From Eumeta japonica (Eukaryota > Arthropoda > Insecta > Lepidoptera > Psychidae): 64,000 nucleotides of DNA. The notes under the pieces were generated by a model. The model made no database searches. It was not told where the DNA came from and saw only the letters and a list, made by a program, of their open reading frames with translations. This document shows, piece after piece, positions 22,613-33,600 of this stretch. How positions within the stretch are numbered: the stretch's first letter is position 1; each line of letters starts with the position of its first letter. The stretch spans positions 186,001 to 250,000 of the forward strand of contig BGZK01000072.1 of NCBI GenBank assembly GCA_005406025.1. The letters run 5' to 3'. A program made the translations under genes and the position numbers.

Positions 22613-23080
22613 AGAGTACGTGTGCATTACATTCAAGCACATTTGTATGTAAAACCGTTATTGCTGTTATTAAAATCGATAAAAATGCACTTAAATAACA
22701 CTTTTCTTGTATGAAAACTCCCTTTAATTTTTTACTATATGTTACTTTTATTATTTGTTGTTATACTAAAAATTTCAAGTGACTATCTATGATGATTCAA
22801 AAGATATATCCATGTGGGAGATGTACTGAAAGACATTGAAGCCTTAGTACTAGGATTCCGTTAGTATCAATTGGGCAGGGAACTCTAAAAACCATTCTAA
22901 ACTAATGAGCATTTATTTCTATTCGTATTCATATTTATTTATTGAGTTAATAGAACTGAAAAGTGTAGTAAATGATAAGTTTATTTCTCGTATTTGTAAT
23001 TTTGTATTTCTTTTACTCATAAAAATTTAAAACCAACATACAACAATTTGTGAAACAATTTTAATATTTTTTCTATACAT
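22613..23080. other. AT-rich DNA
   Basis: Nothing recognised. Confidence 0.4.
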
Positions 23081-23082
23081 TT

Positions 23083-23640
23083 AATAAAACAGTAGAACCC
23101 GGTGTGTCTGTACATTGAAAGTATACATGAAAAATGGAGGTGAGACAATAGTAGAAGTGTAATATAAGAGAATACATCGATTTTCACATTATTTGTCTGT
23201 CTATTTGTCTGTTCGCTCACATCTCGGATATTACTGAATGGATTTTAATTCTGTTCTCAATGGTAGGTTGGCTTGACTTGGAGCAAAAGATAGGTTTTAT
23301 TTAATTTAAATTGAATGTCAGAAAAACGTTATCCTCATTTACAAGAAAAATAGTATTTGCTAGAGTAAAGGCCTATAAAGTTCACAATACAAATAAACAC
23401 CAACGTTCAAAAAAAAATGTAAAAACCTACACTTGACCTTCTAATCACGGCGTGCTCAAATTAATGAAATAAAGAGACGAATTAAGAATAAAAATTAGGA
23501 TCATTATCGGGACCATAATAGAAAGCGGGAACGAGATTCGAAATGACAGCACGAGAAATCGTTCAATACAAAAGATAACGGAACACATTCTATGCCCAAG
23601 CGGGTGAACCCGCGGGAAAAAAACTGGTTTAAAAATAAAC
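23083..23640 (+). repeat. Helitron-like repeat, pair member A
   Basis: Shares order and sequence with 31641-32220: AACAGTAGAACCC, a GGAGGTGAGACAATAG-like segment, TCTGTCTATT..., CGGATATTACTGAATGGAT, then CTTCTAATCA-GG-GC-CG, and a purine-rich array ending near AAGCGGGTGAACCCGCGGG. The CCGCGGG end motif is typical of lepidopteran Helitron-like repeats. It is non-coding; the minus frames at 23017-23220 and 23445-23645 are incidental. Confidence 0.6.
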
Positions 23641-23890
23641 TGCAATTGCCAACACCAATATAAAAATTATTATTTTAGATAAATAAATTATATATAAAAA
23701 TAAATAAACATTTTTTTTACAATACATGTATAAATTCATCTTCCAAAATAATAATAACGTCAAAAAATATGTTGAAAATACAGAACATAAAGAACTGTAA
23801 ATTTTATGTTATGCTTTAACCAAGAAAACCAATGTCGTCGCACTGTCACGTAGCTAAATCATATTAGGCAGGAGAAAGAGTTTTTAAATA
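23641..23890. other. AT-rich spacer
   Basis: Nothing recognised. Confidence 0.4.
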
Positions 23891-24226
23891 TTTTATTTGT
23901 TTGTGTATTTGGCTAGTTTTGATACCATTAAATAGATGTCATTTAAAAATAAATAAATAAAAAATAAAAACGGTATCCTGCTACTTTTCTATTTTTTTTG
24001 TCCACTAAAATTAATGTATATAAATTAAGATTCGATAAATTTTGAGGTTTTATTAAAAAAAAAGGAAAAATGCAACACAAGCCCATGAAAAAAATGTTAA
24101 CGTTTATGGTCGTAGTGAAGTGTCAATAAGGGTAGCATAGAACTGGTTCAAGCATTTTCAGTCCGATAATTTTGATGCCAAAGATGAATCTTGCTCTGCT
24201 CGACTTGTTACGGATAAATTTGATGT
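23891..24226 (+). mobile_element. Mariner transposon, left part of a split copy
   Basis: Aligns by eye with the mariner at 42865-43200, starting near TTGGCTAGTTTTG, through the 5' untranslated part and the N-terminal transposase region (TTCAAGCATTTTCAG-CC-ATAATTTTGATG, then GATGAATCTTGCTC). It stops at GTTACGGATAAATTTGATGT. The reading frame is broken by stops and indels. The continuation is at 27290. Confidence 0.85.
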
Positions 24227-24605
24227 TTATTGTAGTCGGCCGCGTTGAGAATGATTGCTTACCTTTTTTTTATTTAATTTTCTCCTGGGGGTTAGGGGGA
24301 TAAAAAACCTTATGAGCCGTCACTCACCCGCGTGCGTCGAGTGTGTCCGACTTTCCTGGACTAAAACCGCCCGAAACTTGATATTGACTTCCTTGCCGGC
24401 AAAGCGGCTGTCGTGAACCTTATCGGATGCGACCGATCGACATAATAATGTAGTCGGCGCGTGACTCTCCTACGGGGCACCCACTTGGATACCCTCGGCG
24501 TAGGGAGTCAAGAGAGGTTTTGACGCGAGTCGGTACTTCTGAGTGACACCGGTGCACGGTGAGTATCATGGCATTAAACCATTGGAGGGTAACTGATTTA
24601 GGAGC

Positions 24606-26570
24606 CTACTTATATTCCTGTAAGTCTTTAAAAGAATTGTTTAATTTTTTGACCTCGCCAGTAAGGTCATCGGACGGATCTGTAAAAACATCCCGTAGCA
24701 TTCTAATAAAGTGATTTGTGAGAAACGTCTCATAAGAAACAGTAGAGGGAATCAATGGGTTTGAGTGATTAATTGCTATACTAAAGAATCGCTCTGACGC
24801 GTCCCTCATGTACTTGGATACAAAAGGAAATTTTAGGTCCCTATGAAGAATTGAGTTCTTAACGTACGAATGTGTGTCTGTCGCTCTTTTATTATTTTAT
24901 TTCTGAATGATTTGTAGGTCATTCAGAGCAGTTGTGGTGGCGTGAGCCAAGGTTGGACACGCTTACGTCATCACCGGCCGTATAAACGGTACGGTGTTGT
25001 GCAGCAACATTTTGCTTTTTCTACCTATCATATCATTGAGGCCTGACGTGTAGAAGTTAGCTAGCTGTCTAATACGTCAAATATGATCTCTATAGTGGTG
25101 ATGTTTATCCAGCGTGTTATCTAAGTATTTGTAATTGTGTTGCCACGGATTGGAGGCATTTAAATGCGGAGGGTGGTGGTTTTTTCCGGAATTACTTCAG
25201 TCCTCTTTTTTTATTATTATAATCAAAATAAGTTTCTGCTGATTTCTCCAGATCAACCTCAATCCTGTTGAAACCATTTGAATTTGAGTTGAAACCATTG
25301 CCTCAACTCGTTAATGGCGCGCTGGAGACGCGGTATTATGTGTCTTAAACTACAGTTACATAAAATATAAGCAACGAAGAGTGCGAGTTGGATGCCTGTT
25401 TGCGGTCGCGAAATATCGTTTGTATATGCAGAGTACAGTAGCAGGGAGAGCGTGGAGCCTTGAGGTACTCTCTCTCTAGTGGATCGTTTGGAAGAGTAAG
25501 TGATTTCCTGACGAAAGGTGCATTCTCTATTATTGATGAAGCTGTGTATGATTAGCATTAGACGATCTGGTACCTCTAGGGTATATAGTTTGTGTATTAG
25601 ACCCGCGTGCCGAACCCTATCAAAGGTCTTTGATGCATCTAAAAATACTGCCACTGTTTTATGTTGCCTTTTGAAGGTCTTCGAGATGTGTTCGACTAGA
25701 CGGCAAGTTTGTTGGGAGCATGAGTGTTCGTGGCGAAAACCGAATCGTTCATTTATTATAAAGCTTTTGTTTGGTAGATGATTGCTTAAGCGCGTTTTCA
25801 GAATTTATTTCGTAAAATATGGCCAGAGCCCTCAGGAGGCGGATTGTTTTGTAGCTAGAGGGGAGATCGGATGCTTTACCCACTTTTTGTGATCCGATTA
25901 TTACTGCTTCTAGATCGTCTAGATCGTCTTTCGCATCGAGGGATACTTTCTGTCAATCTTCTTTTTCGATCCAGTGTACCTGATCGACACAAAACAAGTA
26001 CATTATTGGTACACCACCTGTTGTGGGTCGTATGGAGGTTAAGTATGGAAGCATTGTTGCTCGATCTTGAGCTCTGGCCTAGGAGCAGAGCAAATGGAAC
26101 GGTTACTTTAGGCACTATGTAACTAGGGGCGCTGAAAAAACAAATAATTTTCAGCAAAAAATTTAATTTTGATGTTGCTTTCGGAAATACATAATAGAGT
26201 GTTACGATACTTACAGTTACTTAATTTAATTTAAGTTTAATATATGTTGATGTTTGCAATAAAAACTCATTTTGAAAAATTTGCAATTACTATTTACTTA
26301 ACATGAGGCCGAATTATTTTTTCTGGAAAACTAGAGCACTGACTTGAGGGCGCTGAAAAACAATCTCGCTCCACCCTAATCAAAGCTACGGACGGCGCTG
26401 TCGATACTGTCAGCCAGGCACTCAGCTTTATCCCGGACATCTAATGCGACAGAGTTATCGAGTTTCTTGAGAGCAGGAGTTGACTCGTATCCCTTCGGTT
26501 TCAGGGTTTCAACTAATTTCCAATAGGCTGGGGGTGATCTCCTCCATGAGAGTGTTCTAGTTATCGTTAC
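24606..26570 (-). pseudogene. Jockey-like reverse transcriptase, dead
   Basis: Fragments in order: pre-RT linker with SPPAYWKLVETLKP and SVALDVRDKAECLADS (about 26400-26550); fingers region with YKTIRLLRAL (about 25820-25860); FGFRHEHSCP then VAVFLDASKTFDRVRHAG (about 25590-25760); ERVPQGSTLSLLLYSAYTND (about 25410-25470); and the C-terminal tail at 24606-24809. The catalytic F/YADD box reads LALFVAY, so the active-site aspartates are lost. Several frameshifts separate the pieces. The best open stretch is 25259-25654. The family (Jockey clade, similar to lepidopteran BMC1-like LINEs) normally makes one long EN-RT ORF. This copy is inactive. Plus-strand open frames here are antisense shadows. 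Confidence 0.85.
26124..26362. repeat. Direct repeat bracketing ~200 bp inside the retrotransposon
   Basis: GGGGCGCTGAAAAAACAA (from 26126) and GAGGGCGCTGAAAAACAA (from 26346) are near-identical direct repeats flanking AT-rich DNA that does not fit the RT homology. This looks like a target-site duplication around a secondary insertion; the inserted sequence is unrecognised. Confidence 0.4.
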
Positions 26571-27289
26571 AAATGTCTTATCTGTGTACCCTCATTTTGT
26601 TTTGGAGAACGCACGCACAGAACCTATTAAGTTGAGTGGGGTATACGCTCGTGCGGTGCAGGGCTGTAACTTGGCTCTCAGCAGCTTTAGTTCATGCGAG
26701 TTTTTGGCAATCTGTGTGCGCCAGAGCCTTCCTCGAGCTGTTCCCAATTACTGTCCTAACGTGGTTGGTGAAAACCCCTATTGCGTGGTCAATTTCGTTA
26801 GTTGATACGATGTCGTTTGGGATATCACTCAACGCGAGGGTGTCGATTTTCTTATGCTCCTTCTTTAGTAAACTGCTTACCAGTAGAGCTTATATGTCCA
26901 CGACAATGGACGCGAGAGATACGGCAATAAAGCAAGCGTCCAGCGGGGGAGTGGAGATCATGCGACTTTATAGACATATTCAGTTCGATTACGATTTTAA
27001 ACAATATACGATTAATACAGATTTCCAATACTTACGACCTAACATGCAATTTATCTCAACGCGATAAAGTCAACTATTATAATATTTAAAATATTAATTA
27101 CACTTATTTATATAGTCCTTAAATCTAAAATCGTAAGCGTTATTTATTCAGCACAAGATTACTCCATATTGCTACGATTTATACTCTATTTGTCACTGCT
27201 AATTATCACTCGTGTTTTATTTATATCTATTTTATCACTATGTTTTCGTTCACTGACTTTGCCTGTCACGATATGTTTTGTCGTTCGCA

Positions 27290-27840
27290 ATGTCATTTTA
27301 AAAAAAGTAGAGCAATATTTGTATATTAGTTCATACAACGTAGCTGAAGAGCTGGGAACTGATCGCAAAAGAGTTTTGATCTATTTGAAAAAAGCTGAAT
27401 ATACAAAAAACCTTGATACTTGGGTCCCAGACAAGCTCACTGTAAGGATTTTCGATTTCTCATTTGCGTAGGCCTCATTTGCAATCCAATAGCGTTTTTG
27501 AAAAGATTGATCACTGGCGATTAAAAATGGACTATCTACACAACGAGAAAGAGCGAAAAAGATCATGGTCAAAAGGTAAGCAAACTTCACGGACTATAGC
27601 GAAATCTGGATCAACTCGCAATAAGTTGATGTTACTTGTGTGGTGGGTTGTGAAAGGATGTTTTTCATTATGAGCTTATACCGCCGAGCCAAACCATCAA
27701 TTCGGAACTCTTCTGTCAACAGCTGATGAGACTTAAGCAAAAAGGAGTGAAGAAAAAACGGCCGACTTTGATAACAGAAAGAGTGTGGTTTTTCACCATA
27801 ATACCAAATCACACACATCCACTCAGCAATATATATATAA
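27290..27840 (+). pseudogene. Mariner transposase, right part of the split copy
   Basis: Continues the transposase where 24226 stops. It shows the helix-turn-helix region SYNVAEELGTDRKRVLIYLKKA near 27330-27400 and YTKNLDTWVPDKLT near 27402-27442 (family WVPHELT, here D for H). It then continues with broken frames covering the first catalytic Asp region, SWSKGKQTSRTIAKSG, MLLVWWVVKG, and VWFFT before CACTCAGCAAT near 27820. After that the match stops, so the C-terminal third, including the last catalytic Asp, is missing. It is inactive. Confidence 0.85.
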
Positions 27841-28560
27841 TACTGAATATGTAAATGAAATGTGGTAATTTTTTTCCCAATCAATATTTATTAAACACAC
27901 GTAAACTACAACTATATCATTATTGGCTGAATAAGTAAAAAATACTAATAAAGCACATTTTGATATACTAAAATATTCTTTATTTGTGCAACGTTAAGCC
28001 CGAATATTTTGAACACTATTTGTATTTAAAGGTTCATATATTCTTACATAACAAATAAGAAAAAATATAAATTAATGGCCCAAACAATAACAATACTTAA
28101 TGACTAAACATGGTACGAACCATTTTGCAATTTTTTTTTAATATAACATGTAGTTCAGAATCAATTGTTTTTTTATAATTTTGCTCTTAATGTTGTTGTC
28201 AATAAAAGCTAATATTGATGATCGTTTGAAAATAATGCTAATAATTGGAATATTTTCAATAATTTACCAATTCTTTTACACGAATACATTTAACAATACA
28301 ATAAAAATGCAGTATTAATTTGTTTGTTCATTTATTTATAAAATATTATACATAACCAATCAATGACATTCGAATAATAAATAATCATTAATTGACAGCT
28401 TTTTGGTAGCTTTCTTAAAGATTCTTTAGAAATTATAAATAAATTGTTAGCATTAATTGAAAGCGGCTTCATAAAAAATATTATTTAGGCCAAAAATTTA
28501 CTTACAAAGATGGTTCCGTATAATGAAACGAACAAGTGAACGAACAAATAAATATTTTAC
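27841..28560. other. AT-rich DNA
   Basis: Nothing recognised. Confidence 0.4.
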
Positions 28561-29115
28561 AATATGAAAATTGATCAATTAATTTTTTTTTCGATATAGT
28601 GCGTCCCTTTGTCTCATTTCGTCGTCTCTCGTCGTCATAATCACGATCGGTCTTCAGTCACTCCGTCGCCCATCATCGCTATTTTTTATAAGTACTGAAA
28701 ATATTAAAACGCATGAGTTATAGATTTGCTACCAACGAAATTTACTTAGATTATTAAATATTTTCCTATGCGTTGATGGGAAAAAAAACATATCTGGCAA
28801 TTCCTTGGAATAACAACATTAAATGTACGTTAAGGTTTTTTTATCCCCAACCCTCTTCTACTAAATTCCCTCGTATTTCTACCGGATGATTTTTTTTTTC
28901 AGCCAACGTTCTCCGATATTCGCTCGCATTACACGGAGAGCTGTCCGAACAGAAATTATTTAGAAGTACGATATACAGCCGCTGTAACGGCGGCTTCGGA
29001 AGAACGAAGGAATTGTCTCGGAGTGCTGAGTGCACAAAACGTGACCCTCTTTCTCTGGGGACCTCCCCGAGGAGCGGTTAACTGTAGCTGCGCTCTCAAC
29101 TCCGTTAGTATAACT
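28561..29115. other. Two GC-richer patches, candidate conserved non-coding DNA
   Basis: 28600-28680 (CGTCGTCTCTCGTCGTC and neighbours) and 28840-29110 stand out from the AT-rich surroundings. The second ends with GGGGACCTCCCCGAGGAGCGG. No repeat termini and no domain-bearing frames; the minus frame 28841-29035 is unsupported. Confidence 0.3.
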
Positions 29116-30095
29116 TTTTTTTTTGTTTCAATTTACTTCGCTTGATACACTATTGGAACAACTTCAAAGATTTACTTTATTTTTAATCGATTCTGTTTCC
29201 AGTATCCCATACTAAAAGGGTAAAAATAAATACGCTTATTGTGGAACTCTGGTGTCCATGTATTGATCTTAGTGTCAAAGTTCTTCTCTTGGAAATGTTA
29301 TTGACTCAGAAATAGGCATGTATTACAATACATTAAATTTATAATAATCAGTAATTTATTTTTCTATATAAATTTAGTATTTTTTTTTTCAATGAAATTT
29401 CATTTCTCTTATCATACTATCTTAAAACGAACTATCAATCAATTTTCATCTTCATAACAAAAAAGTCATTCAAATTTAACAATAAAAAATAAAAATAATT
29501 CATAATATTTTATTAACCTTTATATTCAATAAGGGAATATCTTAATTTTTAAAGATATGAAACAATTGTCAAAAACAACCTCGATGTACAATCCTTATTT
29601 GCATTTTATTCTTTTCAACAAAAAGAAAGGATTTGTTTTGTACAAAGCAAATGTTAGAAGACTACTTGATTAATATTGATCACGCGCCATCGTGAGCCTG
29701 TAATAATTGCTGAGGACAAGTTTTCTCATAATGATAGCTATAATCACTACACTGTGGAGTTTATGCATTGGTGATAGAATCTTCAACGCAACTGTAAGTA
29801 AATATTTTAGTATTTTTGAGATCTGACCTGTAAGATCGGTTGTCAGTAGACTTAGTGACACTTCCTTGATAATTAAGGTTCTAACAATATATTCAAAAAG
29901 TGGTCGATTTCACTTCAGTATCTAAATATTAAATAGAATAGTAGATAAAGCAGTTTCAAGGGCATTTAAAATGACAAAAGTGTGACATTTACAACAGAAA
30001 TACGGTCATGATGTATCCAAATGCAGTATAAGGAAAGGTTTTTAAAAAAAATTGATTTCTAAGTTCCAAAATCTTCTATTTCATACTGCAGGATT
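29116..30095. other. AT-rich DNA
   Basis: Nothing recognised. Confidence 0.4.
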
Positions 30096-30099
30096 TTTT

Positions 30100-30330
30100 A
30101 GATGAAAAACATGTCTGGAATTTTCGGTTTACGCTTTTGTCGCCGCATCGCAACGACAGTTGTAGGGTTCGTCTTAAAACTGTAATATATCAGGTTAATG
30201 ACCTTCGTCCTTGAACTCGTCACGATACTACAGAGTGTGCTTGGAGACCGACAGCGACCGATATCATCAACGTAGTAACAGGATTCAGAACCAACTAAAT
30301 AACGTGCTCCCCGAGACACGAAGGAAGTGG
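30100..30330 (-). repeat. Retrotransposon/SINE 3'-tail-like repeat
   Basis: On the minus strand CGTGTCTCGGGGAGCACGTTATTTAG followed by a GTTGGTTCTGAATCC segment resembles the conserved 'GGAGAGCACGTTAAGCCG-TGGTCC' 3' region of lepidopteran non-LTR elements and their SINE partners. A related phrase is at 57885-57900. No coding content; the minus frame 30098-30319 is incidental. Confidence 0.4.
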
Positions 30331-30634
30331 TTTAATTTGACTTAAGTTAAAAATTTGTTGATAATTTGACTTTTATATACGAATCGTTATTTTATTATTA
30401 CATCGTACACTATTGATTGTTTGGCTACTTCTTCCACAAGTTTGACAGATACACATATATTATTAATTGCAAATATTTGCAATAAATTATATATGTGTCG
30501 CTCGAACATAATAATATCATATATATTTGCTGTAATCATATGTTATCACCTAAAGAAAAATATATTTCGGCAAAAGTGCCTTTTAAAAGGTAAGTTCCAC
30601 ACTCCGAAATGTACCATTTGGCGGTATCTATTTT
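30331..30634. other. AT-rich spacer
   Basis: Nothing recognised. Confidence 0.4.
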
Positions 30635-31415
30635 TAGGGTTCCGAGCCAAAATGGCAAAAACCGAAGCCTTATAATTTGGTCATGTCCATCCATCCGGCC
30701 GTCCGTTCATATTTCACAGGCATTTCACTCAAAAACTACAAAATATATATTGATGAAATTTGGTGTATATGTGTTTTATATAAACCGCCACCTAGTTTGG
30801 TAGTTAAATAAATATTTGTAGAGGGGCACTCCATTCATGTAATAGAAGCCTAAAAAAAAATGTTTTCAACAAATATCAACGTGTGATACATATTTCAACA
30901 GTTCTTTTAAGAACACATTAAATTATTCAAGCAAATTTTTGATTAAGTTAATATTTTAAGAAATAATCGCTTAGAAAGTAGAATACATTGTGTCCTCCCT
31001 CTTTTCGTTTACACTATATGTCCATAAAATATGGAAAAAATATACAAAGGTAACACTCTAAAAATATTTTCAAACGAAATTTTTTTTTGGATTTAACGTT
31101 TTTGAGTTATTATCGAAAAACTCACTTTCTAAACAGGACTAAATGGACGTAACTGGCAAACTAAAAGACGTAAATGGCATGAAAATACGCTCTTTTGCTA
31201 GTTCACTTTAGTTTACGCTAGTTTAAGAGTAACAATCGACATACCTACTTATTTCTACAGTTATAGGCAACTAAAGTGCTTGTACACATTCTGTACGGGA
31301 AACATGAAGAAAAGGTTAACAACGTAATTTTTTTCATCTAAAGTGCATTTTTTTCTTGTATCGGCTACGGAACTCTACCCTAGACATAGTCCAACATGGC
31401 ATTGGCTGGTTTTTA
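30635..31415 (+). repeat. TAGGGTTCCG interspersed element, copy 3
   Basis: Starts TAGGGTTCCGAGCC and carries CATCCATCCGGCCGTCCG. It shares a long interior with copy 4 (CTAGTTTGGTAGTTAAAT, AAATAATCGCTT) and ends CGGAACTCTA at 31368-31377 plus a tail to TTGGCTGGTTTTTAC. Copy 4 follows 0.94 kb downstream in the same orientation. It is non-coding. One internal word set (AAATATGGAAAAAATATACAAAGGTAAC) is also conserved between the two copies. Confidence 0.7.
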
Positions 31416-31640
31416 CTTCATTATAGCGTCAACAACAATTATAATATTACATCATTATAATTCAAGCTATCATAAGTAAACAATAAGAATGACGTTACCG
31501 ATATTCAATAGGCTTCTGTTCTGGGAATCTAAAACTAATGCAATTGTAACATACTTACGAACAACCAGGACGATCGATGTTCAGGACAAAACTTATTCGG
31601 TCGGATATTATTCCATTATCTTATACTCTATAAATACACT
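31416..31640. other. Spacer
   Basis: Nothing recognised. Confidence 0.3.
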
Positions 31641-32220
31641 TAAACAGTAGAACCCACTATGTCAGTACATTAAGGTATGTATAAAAAGTGGAAAGGGGAC
31701 GAAAAGAGAAAGGCAATATAAAAGAAAACAGCGATTTTAATTTTGTCCTTTTATATTTGTATGTCTATTAGTCTATTCTTTCACAACTCTGATATTGCTG
31801 AACGGATATCAATTCGGTTTCCACGGGTAGATTGATATTGGTTTAAAGCAGATAATGAGCTTTTTTCCTGATATCCAATCAAAATATTACATCATTTTGA
31901 TTAGATATTAGGAAAAAGTTACCTTTATTTAAAGGTCTATCCCGAGAAATTAAAAGAAAAATAATAATTGCATACGTCGAAGGCCTATAGCGACATCAGA
32001 ATATAAAGGAAAACAACGTTCAAAAGAAAAAAAAACAAACAAAAAGCTACATTCAACCTTCTAATCATGATGCGCTCGGTTTATTGATAAATATACAAGA
32101 GAAGGGAAGAAGTGTAGGCGAAGGTTTGAAGAGAAAGTGTGCCGGTAAATAAGGAAGAGGTTTGAGTTGGGATAAGACTTTATGTCACAGACCGAATTAC
32201 ACGCGGGCGAAGTCGCGCGC
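31641..32220 (+). repeat. Helitron-like repeat, pair member B
   Basis: Same family and orientation as 23083-23640: AAACAGTAGAACCCACTATGTCAGTACATTA, a GAGAAAGGCAATATAAAAGA segment, TCTATTAGTCTATTCTTTCACAACTCTGATATTGCTGAACGGAT, CTTCTAATCATGATGCGCTCG, then ACGCGGGCGAAGTCGCGCGCGG near its end. The ACGCGGGCGAAG end motif fits a lepidopteran Helitron-like repeat. Confidence 0.6.
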
Positions 32221-32356
32221 GGAGAGCTATTTATCTTAATCAATGAGAGACTGAAATTGATATCGAGTTTGTTGATAAAAAGATCCTTTTTAAAACAATG
32301 TGTTGTTAGCGGTAAGCCAATACGACGAATTAAAATAAGCATGCCTGAAGCTTTTT

Positions 32357-33168
32357 TAGGGTTCTGTAGTCAAAATTACAAAAACGGTACACTTATAGTT
32401 TCGTAATGTTATGTCATAGGCATTTTAACTCAAAAATTACAAGATGTCTCTTATTTTAATTTGGAGCACAGGTATCTAGTAGAAGCCGCAACTTAGTTTG
32501 GTAGTTAAATATTAAAAATAAATATTTGTATTTGAGGTAAATTTTGACTTAGTAAATATTTTCGGAAATAATCGCTTCGAGATTAGTAGATATCGTATGT
32601 CCCTGTTTTCGTTTAAAACGTATGTCCCAAAAAATATGAAAAAAATTGCGAAGGTAACGTTTAATATCTATTTTTAAGAAAAAATATTTTGAACACGATT
32701 GAATCTACCGTTATTGAGTTATTGCTGAAAAATTGCGCTTTTCAACAAAAAAGGGAAGTACCGTAAAGATATTCTCTTTCGCTGGTGCACTTTTGCACAT
32801 TGTATTTTTATATTTTGAGATTGTAGCGATATCAGGGCTAAGTCAATATTATTAGTTTAAGACTAATAGTCGACAAACCTACTTGTTTCTCTAGTTATAA
32901 GCGACTGAAGTGCTTACACCTACTCTGTGCGGGAAATACGGAAAAAAGTGTAACAATGAATTTCTTCATCCGTAGTGCATTCTTTTTGTAGTAAGGTCTA
33001 AGAGACCCTACTCTTCAGTGTAAGGTTTAGCAGGCGTTACTACAAGAAAAATGCTTCGGATTTCGGATTCGACCAAGAGCATATCGCATAAGGGAAAAAT
33101 CGGCCAAGAGCATATGAGCATGTGAGCATGGTCCGACATGCTCTTGGCCGGTTTTCCCTTATGCGATA
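32357..33168 (+). repeat. TAGGGTTCCG interspersed element, copy 4
   Basis: Starts TAGGGTTCTG, shares interior words with copy 3, and has the degenerate inverted end GAGACCCTA at 33002-33010. Its tail (ATGGTCCGACATGCTCTTGGCCGG) lies inside an inverted repeat ending at 33168. Confidence 0.65.
33082..33168. repeat. Inverted repeat, ~31-bp arms
   Basis: TATCGCATAAGGGAAAA...CGGCCAAGAGCAT (33082-33113) is complementary to 33138-33168 with only a one-base length difference and one local mismatch; the 24-nt loop also contains GAGCATG repeats. The right arm is the normal end of the TAGGGTTCCG element, so the left arm is an inverted duplication of that end. Confidence 0.85.
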
Positions 33169-33400
33169 ATTAAACATTGCTTCCTTGAGGAATACAATAA
33201 TATTCTTAACTAAAAATAAAAAATCCTACAATTGAAAATGACGGTAAAGGCATTGTAGGATTTCCGATCATATCCGTACAAGTTATATGTGTACTAACTT
33301 AATAAATTTAAATTTAATACACAAAAAACCTTTTAGGTTTCACTAATTTATTCATGTATGCAATACACAGAACGTGTAAAATATTGTTTTATGGGCGTAT
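33169..33400. other. AT-rich spacer
   Basis: Nothing recognised. Confidence 0.3.
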
Positions 33401-33409
33401 TACATAAAC

Positions 33410-33600
33410 ATTACAATCCCACCCTAATGGCGATGAGTGCCGGCGGCTCCCGCCGCTTGAATGGCTCACGCCAAAGCCGAATTAGTCACGTAGGCAAATT
33501 CATCCATCATTGCTCCATGTAATTAGTGAATCAGGTGACTTTTCATGGCTTATTCTTTCATATGCGGCTATTACGATATATCACATAAGGTAAGGACATT
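33410..33600. other. GC-richer island, candidate conserved non-coding DNA
   Basis: GATGAGTGCCGGCGGCTCCCGCCGCTTGAATGG and following words are mixed-composition. They contain the self-complementary GCGG/CCGC core and a TAATTAGTGAATCAGG homeodomain-like site. No coding frame and no repeat family. Confidence 0.3.

Larger units (their letters stand above)
24227..27289 (-). mobile_element. Jockey-like non-LTR retrotransposon inserted in mariner
   Basis: About 3.06 kb sits exactly between the two halves of a mariner copy, and ATGT is present at both junctions (24223-24226 and 27290-27293). Reading leftwards it holds the segment before the reverse transcriptase (SPPAYWKLVETLKPKGYES near 26500-26550), the RT itself and a C-terminal tail (DASERFFSIA, NPLIPSTVSYE) ending at 24606, followed by a GC-rich 3' region (24236-24600). 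No intact ORF remains and no endonuclease is recognisable, so the copy is probably 5'-truncated or heavily decayed. Confidence 0.8.

Noticed and set aside
25871..26122. Plus-strand open frame of 83 codons, and 25518-25781, 26636-27067
   Set aside because: They are antisense to the Jockey-like RT remnant, whose motifs are on the minus strand.
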